A stretch of DNA of 64,000 nt from Brachyhypopomus gauderio (GCF_052324685.1 NC_135213.1:1-64000); one strand, 5' to 3'; positions 1 to 21,558 are shown, numbered from the stretch's first letter. The notes: a model not told the origin generated them from the sequence alone. A program made the numbers and translations.

Positions 1-4877
<4,877 letters not shown>

Positions 4878-4991
4878 GAGGGCAGGGCACCAGGTGAGTC
4901 CTCGTCCCAAGTGCTCTGCCTCTCCCATCCCTCCGGCTCTGTCGACAGGCCTCTGCCGTGCCATTGATCAATGTCTCACATCCCCATATAG

Positions 4992-5428
4992 AGTCGAGCG
5001 CCGCGGCCTCCGGGCGGTCCAAGAAGACTTCGGTTGTGCCCCCTGCCAGAGCAGCCCTGCCCGACGCTGAGAGACAGAGCCGCGTCCACCAAGTCTCAGC
5101 CTCTCAACCTGAGCCAGGTAGAGCGTCTGTAGAGCAGTTTGCCTTCACACGCTGCAGCTGCTGTCACACTTCGTAATACACTTCACACTGGCCCATAGAA
5201 AATCTTAGCTTCACTTTGCTGTCTTATCCACACTCTGCTCATCAGCTTCATTTAAGATCATTTTCTAGTAGGCCTGTCGGATTGCAAAGCTTTGAGTCTG
5301 ACCGGTGCATTGATTTGCTGGAATACTGTACAGTATATGTTGGCCAGAGTATGTTGTATATATTCACAGTTTTATATATTCACTTTTCCCAGCAGCAGCA
5401 CCGGCGTCCCACTCCCCAACAGTCATAG
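4992..5428 (+). pseudogene. HIPK 3' exons behind a frame break, copy 1
   Basis: Two exon-like segments, 4992-5117 (after CCCCATATAG, before GTAGAG) and 5393-5428 (after TTTTCCCAG, ending TAG). Read in phase 0 they give KSQPLNLSQ and then QQHRRPTPQQS. These match the QPLNLSQ and SHRRQQ region near the HIPK C-terminus. The exon 9 donor at 4894 would feed them, but exon 9 read in the kinase frame stops at 4875-4877, before that donor. The end of exon 9 read one frame over (PERAGHQ, resembling the family's QQRAGHN) joins them in phase. A one-frame break inside exon 9 therefore separates them from the kinase frame. They may now be 3' UTR. Confidence 0.6.
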
Positions 5429-5730
5429 TCAGAGAGACCCTCAAAAAAAGGTTTGTTAGTACTTCAGGTTTTTAAATTCCAGTTCTTGTATGTCATGTCT
5501 TGTTTTGTACATATTTTATGTCGGTGGGAAGTGCTGTTGTCAGCTTATTTGTAAAAATTTGGTGTAGACCAGAGTGTAGTTCAGCTGGGGTATTGATATC
5601 TCACTGCCATTTTGTGTCTTGGCTCCTCCTACAGGTCCAGCAGTCTGTGATCATCTCATGACAGGTCAGGAGGCCGCTCCCCCTGGCGCCAGTCCAACTA
5701 CCCCTCAGACTCTTCTTACCTGAAATAAAT
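5429..5730 (+). other. HIPK 3' flank with poly(A) signal
   Basis: No further exon is clear here. AATAAA at 5724-5729 is the first good poly(A) signal after the last HIPK exon and lies just before the LINE homology. A possible extra acceptor (TCCTCCTACAG) near 5636 leads only to a short frame. The same layout follows in copies 2-5, with the signal near 17901, 30070, 42238 and 54891. Confidence 0.4.
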
Positions 5731-7329
5731 GGGCTTTGAAATAAGATGATGGTGGATAAGCCCATGATCCACTGGGTCCTGGACTACCTGTCTGCTAGAC
5801 CCCAGTATGTGAGAACTGGAACCTGCCAGTCTGATCGTCTGGTCAGCAACATCGGTGCTCCACAGGGAACTGTGCTCTCCCCCTTCCTTTTCACCCTGTA
5901 CACCACTGACGTCCAGTACAGGTCTGACCACTGTCACCTTCGGAAATTTTCTTACGACTCAGTGGTGGTTGGGTGCATCAAAGACGAACAGGAAGGACAA
6001 TACAGAGACCTTGTTGACAGATTTGTTGGGTGGTGTAAAAGGAACCACTTGATCATCAATGTGACCAAAACCAAGGAGATGGTGGTGGACTTCAGAAGGA
6101 AGAGGCCCACAATCTGCCCTGTCACCATCATGGGTCAGGACGTTGAGCTGGTTGACTCCTACAAATACCTGGGTGTGCTGCTGGACAACAAACTGGACTG
6201 GAAGGCCAACCCTGATGCTTTCTGAGACGACTCAGGTCCTTTAATGTGTGCAGCAAGTTGGTGGAGATCTTCTACCAGTCTGTTGTTGCTGGTGCTATCT
6301 TCTTTGCAGCAGTCTGCTGGGGAAGCAGCATCAGGGGACTGATGGTCAGACAGAGGAGCACCTTTAGCAACAGACTCATCCAGCTCCACTCCAACAAAGA
6401 TCGGTACAGGAGCTCATTCGTGCCAACTGTGATCACACTGTACAACAGCTCTCCACTGTGTCAGTCGTTATTTCAGTGGAAGTGTTTAAATAAAAAGAAT
6501 TTATTGATACAATTGAATGTGTGAGTGCAATCAGTGAGATATTACAAGGCAAACATGAAAACAGTTGGCCCCAGCAACACTATTTTTGAGCTTTTTTTGC
6601 ACTCTTTTGTACATAGTCATGTAAAATGTAGGTAACATTGTTCTTTACCACTGGAAATAAGTGGCAAAACAAAGAGCCATTTGACTGACTCTTTATGAAG
6701 AGCTGAGCCAAAAGATCCGGCTCCCTAAAAAGAGATGAAATTCCCATCAATAACTGGTACTTACTGCACAATTCTGATGCCACTATCTTGCACATTTCAT
6801 CTTCAATCTCATGTAATTTTGATATCTATTGCTTTCATACTGTTATTTCATATCTTCAAATCTGTCACGCTACGGTCCCCGAACCCTTCCTTTGGGGCGT
6901 GTGTTAACGTTGTCTGCGTCTATTCGTCTGCGTTTGTGTACCTCCGTGGGTGCGGGTGCGTCTTGTAATTATCCGTCTCACCTGTGGCTCGTCTCGTCAT
7001 CACGTGGGGTTGATGTGGTCTGTCTATTTAATGTGCGTTCGCGCAGTGTCTTGTGCTCGTCGTTGTCTAATGTTTGAGTCTACACGTTACGTGTGTATGT
7101 GTTGGTTTAGCGTGCGCTATTGCGCAATACCTGTCTGCATTAAAACGTGTCGTTGTGTCTGTGAAGCTGGATTTGTGTCTCGTCCTTCGCCTCGCACCCA
7201 ACGTCACAAAATCTATTTAATTCTATATATATAATATATTCATTACTTCTGATACCATAATTATTGTTCTTGCTCTCATTGTAACTGTGCTGCTGTAATA
7301 ACCGACTTTCCCTCTGGGATTAATAAAGT

Positions 7330-7393
<64 letters not shown>
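5731..7393 (+). mobile_element. 5'-truncated LINE (L2/CR1-like), copy 1
   Basis: Non-LTR retrotransposon fragment on the plus strand. The frame at 5746-6225 carries RT core motifs: GAPQGTVLSPFLFTLYT, then FSYDSVVVGC where the catalytic box should read F-x-D-D, then the thumb motif YKYLGV. The frame shifts near 6225 and continues as VCSKLVEIFYQSVVAGAIFF. The 3' end is TTTCCCTCTGGGATTAATAAAG followed by (ATCT)n to 7393, a tail typical of fish L2-type LINEs. The endonuclease and the first RT motifs are missing, and the Tyr replacing the first catalytic Asp also argues for a dead copy. It is interrupted by a solo LTR. Clade assignment is by resemblance only. Confidence 0.8.
6863..7208. mobile_element. 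Solo LTR nested in LINE, copy 1
   Basis: A 346-bp segment beginning TGTCACG and ending CGTCACA, flanked by the perfect 5-bp direct repeat AAATC (6858-6862 and 7209-7213). The LINE resumes on the far side. TG...CA ends with a 5-bp target duplication and no internal coding region indicate a solo LTR of an LTR retrotransposon, probably Ty3/Gypsy type. It is younger than the LINE and older than the array, since every full copy has it at the same spot. Confidence 0.75.
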
Positions 7394-7910
7394 GAGAATT
7401 TCATTACTTCATTGTCTGGGCTTTTGTTGTTTGTTTGTCCATTTTTGTTTGTTTTAGCATACTTTTATTATATTTTTTTATGATGTTTATTATGTAGACC
7501 GACACAAGAATGAGACATGAATATAAAGAGAGGTACAAAATGTATTGCAGTACGTGTTCCATCAGAGGCCCCTGGGTCAGCCAGAGCTGGGGTGGCTGCT
7601 CTAGCAAACGCTTGGCCAATGGCCTTATACTGCATGCTTTACACAATAAATTATAGCCACGCTCTGTTATCATACAAAAATCAATAGCAGCTCCATAGAG
7701 AAGAGCCAAGCTATAGAAAGCCATCTGGCACTAAGAAAGAAAAAAAAGAATTTTTTAAAACATGAACAAACTAATTTTCTTCACCATTCAGTAAATATTT
7801 AAATTTCTTTTAAAGATATAAATAATATTTTATGTTAAAATTTGATACAGGAATAGAGGAGCAGCACCCATACAAATGTTTCTCAAAACACCTCAGTGGA
7901 GTGTTATGAC

Positions 7911-7955
<45 letters not shown>

Positions 7956-8092
7956 TGCAAGCCTGTAGTGTAACTGATCAGAAGGGTCTCAAATGGGGAG
8001 ATGAGGAATTGTGAGTGTGTGTTCACATTTGGCTGACGGTAAAGCTGTTGTGTGTGAAGAGTGCGTGTGTGTGTGCATGTCCATGTGTGAGA
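7394..8092. other. Flank between LINE and minus-strand exons
   Basis: AT-rich sequence with an (AC)n tract at about 7912-7951. It lies downstream of the minus-strand exons' stop codon and may be their 3' UTR; TTTTATTA near 7466 is a poly(A) signal on the minus strand. I see no gene. Equivalent stretches follow the LINE in copies 2-5. Confidence 0.4.
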
Positions 8093-8999
8093 TTAGCTGG
8101 GGTTCCGGTCCTTGCTGGCATACAGAGCTCTCAGCGTCTGAGCCAGTTTATGGCTAAGTTTGTTGGCGGTGGTCAGCGTGATCTTTCTGTAGATGATGTC
8201 GGTGAGGCGGACGGTCTCCACCCAGGGGACCAGCTTGAGTCCCTCCTTGCGACGAGCTTCGCTCCAGGCGCTGGAGAAAGACCCAGCCATCCAGCGCACG
8301 CTGTAGCCGTCCGCTCCAGCACGCGGCCCAGCTGTGGTCTGTTCCGGTACTGTGGGCAGTGCAGGGCCACGATGTCCAGAGCGCTCACAGACAGGCTCAT
8401 GTTAGCCAGCACGGCGTCCGCACTCTCCCCCGCCTTCCTCCCACGCCCAGACACCTGCAGGGGGCGCAAGCGCACAGTAACCCTCCTGTGAGAAATCTCT
8501 CTTATTTGCGCTGTGACAATAAAGATAAACCTCAGTCCATGACCTGTCCAGAACACACTAATGTGAAACCTCAGTCCATAACATGTCCAGAACACACTAA
8601 TGTGAAACCTCAGTTCAGAACCTGTCCAGAACACACTAATGTGAAACCTCAGTCCAGAACCTGTCCAGAACACACTAATGTGAAACCTCAGTCCAGAACC
8701 TGTCCAGAACACACTAATGTGAAACCTCAGTCCAGAACACCATAAGTATATCATGTGTAAAGACAAACATCAGTCCTTTTTTTGGCATCAGTTAAATAAT
8801 GTGTGCGTGTCCTTACTCCTGCTGTCCTCTCGTCCCCCTCACTGTTGTACTCGTCCATCTGGGCTTGGTGGTGGTTGTGTAGTTTTGCTCCACCTGTCCC
8901 CTCCAGCAGGGCGGAGATGGCTTTGTTCCGAACAGCAGCAGCGTTCTCCCCTACCTCCTCCTCTTCATCAGGATCAAGATGTTCCATCAACAGCTTAAA
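8093..8999 (-). pseudogene. Two 3' exons of an unrecognised gene, copy 1
   Basis: Minus-strand exon A, 8999-8817 (61 codons, phase 0), opens after TGTTGCAG with FKLLMEHLDPDEEEE and ends DERTAG before GTAAGG. Exon B, 8454-8093, opens after CCCCTGCAG with VSGRGRKAGESADAVLAN and ends in YASKDRNPS and a stop. Exon B is 362 bases long. Its first half (through PQLGRVLE) and second half (DGYSVRWMAGSFSSAW onward) lie in different frames, so it carries a one-base-type frame break. The W- and G-spaced second half loosely recalls Tudor-like barrels, but I do not recognise the gene. No upstream exons were found in the unit, so only the 3' end of the gene was captured. The frame break is the same in every copy. 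Confidence 0.5.
8530..8736. repeat. 39-bp minisatellite, copy 1
   Basis: About 5.3 tandem units of 39 bp, each starting CCTCAGTCCAGAACCTGTCC. It sits in the intron between the two minus-strand exons. The period is a multiple of three and both strands stay open through it, which creates long spurious frames. Confidence 0.95.
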
Positions 9000-9377
9000 C
9001 TGCAACACACACACACAAACACATATCAGCATTCACAATTGTACACAAACATGTCACATTTGACAGCAGTTAAGGGCTAGAACATGCTCTGTCAGTTCAC
9101 AGATTTGTAAAATACTACAAGAACCTATGTTTAAAAGTAGAAGTGGCCATCATGTGACTGGCTGACCCACTTCTACTTAGGTAACCCTTCATCTGAGAGA
9201 CTATACTAAAGATGCCACCTTTCCCACTATAAAACATTCTGCAAAATGAGTCTTAAAAAGCCAAGTAAACACACCAATAACCAAAATACAAATGGTCAGT
9301 TTTACCCCATTTCTATGGTAACCTCTTGAGACACACTTAGCCCCACTGGGCATTGTGACCTCCAGGGAAAGACCACC
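9000..9377. other. Non-coding stretch with a 12-bp hairpin
   Basis: Upstream intron of the minus-strand exons. The only structure I see is a perfect inverted repeat, AAGTAGAAGTGG (9135-9146) with its complement at 9167-9178, around a 20-base loop. Equivalent hairpins are at 21316, 33453, 45643 and 58256. Confidence 0.5.
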
Positions 9378-9768
9378 ATCTGTCACCACGTATGGTTTAA
9401 CGCAGGATCACCAGATCTGTCACCACGTATGGTTTAACGCAGGATCACCAGATCTGTCACCACGTATGGTTTAACGCAGGATCACCAGATCTGTCACCAC
9501 GTATGGTTTAACGCAGGATCACCAGATCTGTCACCACGTATGGTTTAACGCAGGATCACCAGATCTGTCACCATGTATGGTTTAACGCAGGATCACCAGA
9601 TCTGTCACCACGTACGGTTTAACGCAGGATCACCAGATCTGTCACCACGTATGGTTTAACGCAGGATCACCAGATCTGTCACCACGTATGGTTTAACGCA
9701 GGATCACCAGATCTGTCACCACGTATGGTTTAATGCAGGATCACCAGATCTGTCACCACGTATGGTTT
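9378..9768. repeat. 37-bp minisatellite, copy 1
   Basis: Exactly ten 37-bp periods plus a 21-bp partial unit, each starting ATCTGTCACCACGTATGG. Only scattered single-base variants occur (for example CATGTATGG, CGTACGG). Confidence 0.97.
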
Positions 9769-9936
9769 TACCAGATCCTGCAGCCCCACAGGAACCCCAC
9801 ATCCTGCAAACCCCACACTATTAACACCATTAGTGTAAAGGCAAAAAAATTACTTGGGTATTTACAAAACCAGTCAATGCTACAGAGAAAATTATAATAT
9901 CTTTATAATATATAATAAAATGTAATACTTAATACT

Positions 9937-10004
9937 AGTGGTGGGCCGTTAACGCCATTAACGCCGATAATGTCGGCCATTATCGGCGTTAACGGCCCAC
10001 CACT
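9937..10004. mobile_element. 68-bp fold-back (MITE-like) element, copy 1
   Basis: Inverted repeat starting AGTGGTGGGCCGTTAACG and ending in its complement GGCCCACCACT, with a 27-bp stem, a five-base loop and one arm carrying a 9-bp duplication (ATTAACGCC). It is flanked by the direct repeat CTTAATACT (9928-9936 and 10006-10014), consistent with a target-site duplication. The transposon superfamily is undetermined. Confidence 0.6.
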
Positions 10005-10963
10005 TCTTAATACTCATCTTAGTATAAACAGATAATAATGATAGCTGTACACTATATGGCTCTCCTAGCCTGCTAGTGCTAAAAGAGAGCTTATATGAAG
10101 TCTATCAAACAGACTCTGCTCAACTTTAGCCAGCTGGTGTTAGCAGCTAAAGAAAACTAGATAGTTTGTTTGGGAACTAGCAAAGACTTCCATGTCTTAT
10201 CTATCAGAGGCTAGCAGGGCTGCTAGAGTAAGTGAAAATGTGAGCTGACCACCATTTTAGCATGTCATTCTTCTAAGATATAAATAAAACTATGAAGTGA
10301 AGTCTTTGACTTACAGCAGAGCTATAACATTAATTAATGTTATATTTTAAAAAGGTCTTACCGTTTTTAGCTGGAGTACAAAAAGTTGGGGGACAGCAGC
10401 TCAAAACGTGGTGTCTGGAGTCCATGAAGTGAAAAGTGGGTGGAAGTGTAAGCTAATTGAAAACAACAACCACCTAATGAGTAAAATCTATCAATTTTCT
10501 GTATCCTTGAAGTAGGCCTAATGTGTCACAGTTAATTTTATTAAAGCAAAATTGTGTAAAATACAATTAATAAACACATTACATTTGTTGAATTAGACTC
10601 AATTTGATTTTTAACTACATGTATCCTTATTTATTATGTATTAGTAACTTTTAATTATTTAGTAAACATTAATTAACCCCAGTCCCACTTTTTACAGTGT
10701 ATGCTAATATTTTAAAATGTATAAATGATAAATAAAAGCTTTGCAATTTAAGCATGACTACAGTAAGTGTAAAAAGATATGCCCACACTGAATAAGAGTG
10801 TCAAATGCTTTTAAGACATGTTTGCGTTGCATGAATTCATAAAGCAGCTTTGTTTGTAGCCAGATACAAATATATGTTATAGCTGTTTAAAGGAGGGAGC
10901 ACCTTTAACCTGAAGAATTAGAATTGAGCTGTTTTATCAGAGACAGGATCGTTGCAGCAAATT
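10005..10963. other. AT-rich intergenic stretch
   Basis: Rich in CTAG words in the first 250 bases and AT-rich after that. I see no coding or RNA gene. The short 9769-9936 interval before the fold-back is likewise featureless. Equivalent stretches occur in copies 2-5. Confidence 0.4.
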
Positions 10964-11225
10964 CTGGGCCCTATACACTCTCAATGTCACTGGGCCCTTA
11001 TAAATGCCAGAAAACGAGGCACATGAGCAAAATGTGTCAGAAAATACATATCAGAGATGATTTCAATAAAAATCATAAAAGTGATTGTGATATAATAATG
11101 CTAAGATTGAATCCAATGACTTTAACCAGTAATTTAAAATTTAGTTTTCTACGTCGTACCCCACATACATAAATTACAAGTCCCAAAAATGCCAGGGCCA
11201 ATTTTTTGTCCCAGTCCAGCCCTGC
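10964..11225 (-). mobile_element. Degenerate DNA-transposon-like patch, copy 1
   Basis: The minus strand starts CAGGGCTGGACTGGGACAAA followed by a GGCCCTGGCATTTTTGG block, resembling ends of common fish non-autonomous DNA transposons. The far side has paired GGGCCC words (10966, 10992). No transposase is present and the assignment is by resemblance. Confidence 0.35.
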
Positions 11226-11346
11226 CCTCATATGTGCTTCTCTGAGTTAAAACCCTCAATGCAGACACACACTAATCAACTATAACTCTTTGCCAACCCA
11301 GAGTGTAATAATGCAGGAAAAAATCAGTTGTCTTATATAATATTCA

Positions 11347-11644
11347 TGTTAAGGAAATTTCTACTGGATCAGGTTTCCTAGATTATTGTGATTCCGCTAA
11401 AAACAGGAAAGCTCCGTATACACACGTGAGACGAACACTGTCTACAGTGCATTCTCCCCCCTCAGTTTCTCAGTGTGTCCAAATGTACTGTGAACATGTG
11501 ATAACGGAGTAAAGGAGATCGGACTGGCCTCTCTCCTCAGAGTTCCTGTTATATACGAGACTCTCTTGCTTTTTTACTTTTGTAATAAATCTCTCTTTTA
11601 ACCACGTCTGGGTCCTCATCTATTTTCAGGAAATTTCCACGACA
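11347..11644 (+). mobile_element. Second solo LTR, upstream of HIPK copy 2
   Basis: A 298-bp segment starting TGTTAAGGAAATTTC and ending GGAAATTTCCACGACA, with short inverted ends (TGT...GGAAATTTC). A TATA-like TTATATAC near 11549 and AATAAA near 11583, followed by a C/T-rich tail, resemble the U3-R-U5 order of a retroviral-type LTR. No clean target duplication was found and no internal region is present. Likely an old solo LTR, ERV-like. Confidence 0.5.
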
Positions 11645-17054
<5,410 letters not shown>

Positions 17055-17168
17055 GAGGGCAGGGCACCAGGTGAGTCCTCGTCCCAAGTGCTCTGCCTCT
17101 CCCATCCCTCCGGCTCTGTCGACAGGCCTCTGCCGTGCCATTGATCAATGTCTCACATCCCCATATAG

Positions 17169-17605
17169 AGTCGAGCGCCGCGGCCTCCGGGCGGTCCAAG
17201 AAGACTTCGGTTGTGCCCCCTGCCAGAGCAGCCCTGCCCGACGCTGAGAGACAGAGCCGCGTCCACCAAGTCTCAGCCTCTCAACCTGAGCCAGGTAGAG
17301 CGTCTGTAGAGCAGTTTGCCTTCACACGCTGCAGCTGCTGTCACACTTCGTAATACACTTCACACTGGCCCATAGAAAATCTTAGCTTCACTTTGCTGTC
17401 TTATCCACACTCTGCTCATCAGCTTCATTTAAGATCATTTTCTAGTAGGCCTGTCGGATTGCAAAGCTTTGAGTCTGACCGGTGCATTGATTTGCTGGAA
17501 TACTGTACAGTATATGTTGGCCAGAGTATGTTGTATATATTCACAGTTTTATATATTCACTTTTCCCAGCAGCAGCACCGGCGTCCCACTCCCCAACAGT
17601 CATAG
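17169..17605 (+). pseudogene. HIPK 3' exons behind a frame break, copy 2
   Basis: Segments 17169-17294 and 17570-17605, identical in frame and splice sites to copy 1 (QPLNLSQ, then HRRPTPQQS and stop). Confidence 0.6.
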
Positions 17606-17907
17606 TCAGAGAGACCCTCAAAAAAAGGTTTGTTAGTACTTCAGGTTTTTAAATTCCAGTTCTTGTATGTCATGTCTTGTTTTGTACATATTTTATGTCG
17701 GTGGGAAGTGCTGTTGTCAGCTTATTTGTAAAAATTTGGTGTAGACCAGAGTGTAGTTCAGCTGGGGTATTGATATCTCACTGCCATTTTGTGTCTTGGC
17801 TCCTCCTACAGGTCCAGCAGTCTGTGATCATCTCATGACAGGTCAGGAGGCCGCTCCCCCTGGCGCCAGTCCAACTACCCCTCAGACTCTTCTTACCTGA
17901 AATAAAT

Positions 17908-19506
17908 GGGCTTTGAAATAAGATGATGGTGGATAAGCCCATGATCCACTGGGTCCTGGACTACCTGTCTGCTAGACCCCAGTATGTGAGAACTGGAACC
18001 TGCCAGTCTGATCGTCTGGTCAGCAACATCGGTGCTCCACAGGGAACTGTGCTCTCCCCCTTCCTTTTCACCCTGTACACCACTGACGTCCAGTACAGGT
18101 CTGACCACTGTCACCTTCGGAAATTTTCTTACGACTCAGTGGTGGTTGGGTGCATCAAAGACGAACAGGAAGGACAATACAGAGACCTTGTTGACAGATT
18201 TGTTGGGTGGTGTAAAAGGAACCACTTGATCATCAATGTGACCAAAACCAAGGAGATGGTGGTGGACTTCAGAAGGAAGAGGCCCACAATCTGCCCTGTC
18301 ACCATCATGGGTCAGGACGTTGAGCTGGTTGACTCCTACAAATACCTGGGTGTGCTGCTGGACAACAAACTGGACTGGAAGGCCAACCCTGATGCTTTCT
18401 GAGACGACTCAGGTCCTTTAATGTGTGCAGCAAGTTGGTGGAGATCTTCTACCAGTCTGTTGTTGCTGGTGCTATCTTCTTTGCAGCAGTCTGCTGGGGA
18501 AGCAGCATCAGGGGACTGATGGTCAGACAGAGGAGCACCTTTAGCAACAGACTCATCCAGCTCCACTCCAACAAAGATCGGTACAGGAGCTCATTCGTGC
18601 CAACTGTGATCACACTGTACAACAGCTCTCCACTGTGTCAGTCGTTATTTCAGTGGAAGTGTTTAAATAAAAAGAATTTATTGATACAATTGAATGTGTG
18701 AGTGCAATCAGTGAGATATTACAAGGCAAACATGAAAACAGTTGGCCCCAGCAACACTATTTTTGAGCTTTTTTTGCACTCTTTTGTACATAGTCATGTA
18801 AAATGTAGGTAACATTGTTCTTTACCACTGGAAATAAGTGGCAAAACAAAGAGCCATTTGACTGACTCTTTATGAAGAGCTGAGCCAAAAGATCCGGCTC
18901 CCTAAAAAGAGATGAAATTCCCATCAATAACTGGTACTTACTGCACAATTCTGATGCCACTATCTTGCACATTTCATCTTCAATCTCATGTAATTTTGAT
19001 ATCTATTGCTTTCATACTGTTATTTCATATCTTCAAATCTGTCACGCTACGGTCCCCGAACCCTTCCTTTGGGGCGTGTGTTAACGTTGTCTGCGTCTAT
19101 TCGTCTGCGTTTGTGTACCTCCGTGGGTGCGGGTGCGTCTTGTAATTATCCGTCTCACCTGTGGCTCGTCTCGTCATCACGTGGGGTTGATGTGGTCTGT
19201 CTATTTAATGTGCGTTCGCGCAGTGTCTTGTGCTCGTCGTTGTCTAATGTTTGAGTCTACACGTTACGTGTGTATGTGTTGGTTTAGCGTGCGCTATTGC
19301 GCAATACCTGTCTGCATTAAAACGTGTCGTTGTGTCTGTGAAGCTGGATTTGTGTCTCGTCCTTCGCCTCGCACCCAACGTCACAAAATCTATTTAATTC
19401 TATATATATAATATATTCATTACTTCTGATACCATAATTATTGTTCTTGCTCTCATTGTAACTGTGCTGCTGTAATAACCGACTTTCCCTCTGGGATTAA
19501 TAAAGT

Positions 19507-19566
<60 letters not shown>
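17908..19566 (+). mobile_element. 5'-truncated LINE, copy 2
   Basis: RT fragment frame at 17923-18402 with the same FSYDS box and a shift near 18402. The (ATCT)n tail is slightly shorter than in copy 1. Confidence 0.8.
19040..19385. mobile_element. Solo LTR nested in LINE, copy 2
   Basis: Same ends and AAATC target duplication as copy 1, and the same 346-bp length. Confidence 0.75.
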
Positions 19567-20083
19567 GAGAATTTCATTACTTCATTGTCTGGGCTTTTGT
19601 TGTTTGTTTGTCCATTTTTGTTTGTTTTAGCATACTTTTATTATCTTTTTTTATGATGTTTATTATGTAGACCGACACAAGAATGAGACATGAATATAAA
19701 GAGAGGTACAAAATGTATTGCAGTACGTGTTCCATCAGAGGCCCCTGGGTCAGCCAGAGCTGGGGTGGCTGCTCTAGCAAACGCTTGGCCAATGGCCTTA
19801 TACTGCATGCTTTACACAATAAATTATAGCCACGCTCTGTTATCATACAAAAATCAATAGCAGCTCCATAGAGAAGAGCCAAGCTATAGAAAGCCATCTG
19901 GCACTAAGAAAGAAAAAAAAGAATTTTTTAAAACATGAACAAACTAATTTTCTTCACCATTCAGTAAATATTTAAATTTCTTTTAAAGATATAAATAATA
20001 TTTTATGTTAAAATTTGATACAGGAATAGAGGAGCAGCACCCATACAAATGTTTCTCAAAACACCTCAGTGGAGTGTTATGAC

Positions 20084-20136
<53 letters not shown>

Positions 20137-20273
20137 TGCAAGCCTGTAGTGTAACTGATCAGAAGGGTCTCAAATGGGGAGATGAGGAATTGTGAGTGTG
20201 TGTTCACATTTGGCTGACGGTAAAGCTGTTGTGTGTGAAGAGTGCGTGTGTGTGTGCATGTCCATGTGTGAGA

Positions 20274-21180
20274 TTAGCTGGGGTTCCGGTCCTTGCTGGC
20301 ATACAGAGCTCTCAGCGTCTGAGCCAGTTTATGGCTAAGTTTGTTGGCGGTGGTCAGCGTGATCTTTCTGTAGATGATGTCGGTGAGGCGGACGGTCTCC
20401 ACCCAGGGGACCAGCTTGAGTCCCTCCTTGCGACGAGCTTCGCTCCAGGCGCTGGAGAAAGACCCAGCCATCCAGCGCACGCTGTAGCCGTCCGCTCCAG
20501 CACGCGGCCCAGCTGTGGTCTGTTCCGGTACTGTGGGCAGTGCAGGGCCACGATGTCCAGAGCGCTCACAGACAGGCTCATGTTAGCCAGCACGGCGTCC
20601 GCACTCTCCCCCGCCTTCCTCCCACGCCCAGACACCTGCAGGGGGCGCAAGCGCACAGTAACCCTCCTGTGAGAAATCTCTCTTATTTGCGCTGTGACAA
20701 TAAAGATAAACCTCAGTCCATGACCTGTCCAGAACACACTAATGTGAAACCTCAGTCCATAACATGTCCAGAACACACTAATGTGAAACCTCAGTTCAGA
20801 ACCTGTCCAGAACACACTAATGTGAAACCTCAGTCCAGAACCTGTCCAGAACACACTAATGTGAAACCTCAGTCCAGAACCTGTCCAGAACACACTAATG
20901 TGAAACCTCAGTCCAGAACACCATAAGTATATCATGTGTAAAGACAAACATCAGTCCTTTTTTTGGCATCAGTTAAATAATGTGTGCGTGTCCTTACTCC
21001 TGCTGTCCTCTCGTCCCCCTCACTGTTGTACTCGTCCATCTGGGCTTGGTGGTGGTTGTGTAGTTTTGCTCCACCTGTCCCCTCCAGCAGGGCGGAGATG
21101 GCTTTGTTCCGAACAGCAGCAGCGTTCTCCCCTACCTCCTCCTCTTCATCAGGATCAAGATGTTCCATCAACAGCTTAAA
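20274..21180 (-). pseudogene. Two 3' exons of an unrecognised gene, copy 2
   Basis: Exon A 21180-20998 and exon B 20635-20274. Same splice sites and same frame break within exon B as copy 1. Confidence 0.5.
20711..20917. repeat. 39-bp minisatellite, copy 2
   Basis: About 5.3 units, as in copy 1. The nearby (AC)n tract at about 20084-20132 is longer than in copy 1. Confidence 0.95.
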
Positions 21181-21558
21181 CTGCAACACACACACACAAA
21201 CACATATCAGCATTCACAATTGTACACAAACATGTCACATTTGACAGCAGTTAAGGGCTAGAACATGCTCTGTCAGTTCACAGATTTGTAAAATACTACA
21301 AGAACCTATGTTTAAAAGTAGAAGTGGCCATCATGTGACTGGCTGACCCACTTCTACTTAGGTAACCCTTCATCTGAGAGACTATACTAAAGATGCCACC
21401 TTTCCCACTATAAAACATTCTGCAAAATGAGTCTTAAAAAGCCAAGTAAACACACCAATAACCAAAATACAAATGGTCAGTTTTACCCCATTTCTATGGT
21501 AACCTCTTGAGACACACTTAGCCCCACTGGGCATTGTGACCTCCAGGGAAAGACCACC

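Noticed and set aside
7404-7724. 106-codon minus-strand frame
   Set aside because: Low-complexity AT-rich end, no domain, no splice context. Probably 3' UTR of the minus-strand exons.
9378-9768. CRISPR-like array
   Set aside because: The 37-bp units are contiguous with no unique spacers, and the sequence is vertebrate: a minisatellite.
10362-10425. Minus-strand mini-exon: ATG, 21 codons, then GTAAGA
   Set aside because: It leaves one extra base, and joining it to the next minus exon (8999) gives an immediate stop. No homology recognised.
10924-11172. 82-codon plus-strand frame
   Set aside because: Overlaps the DNA-transposon-like patch, has no domain, and is disrupted in copy 5.
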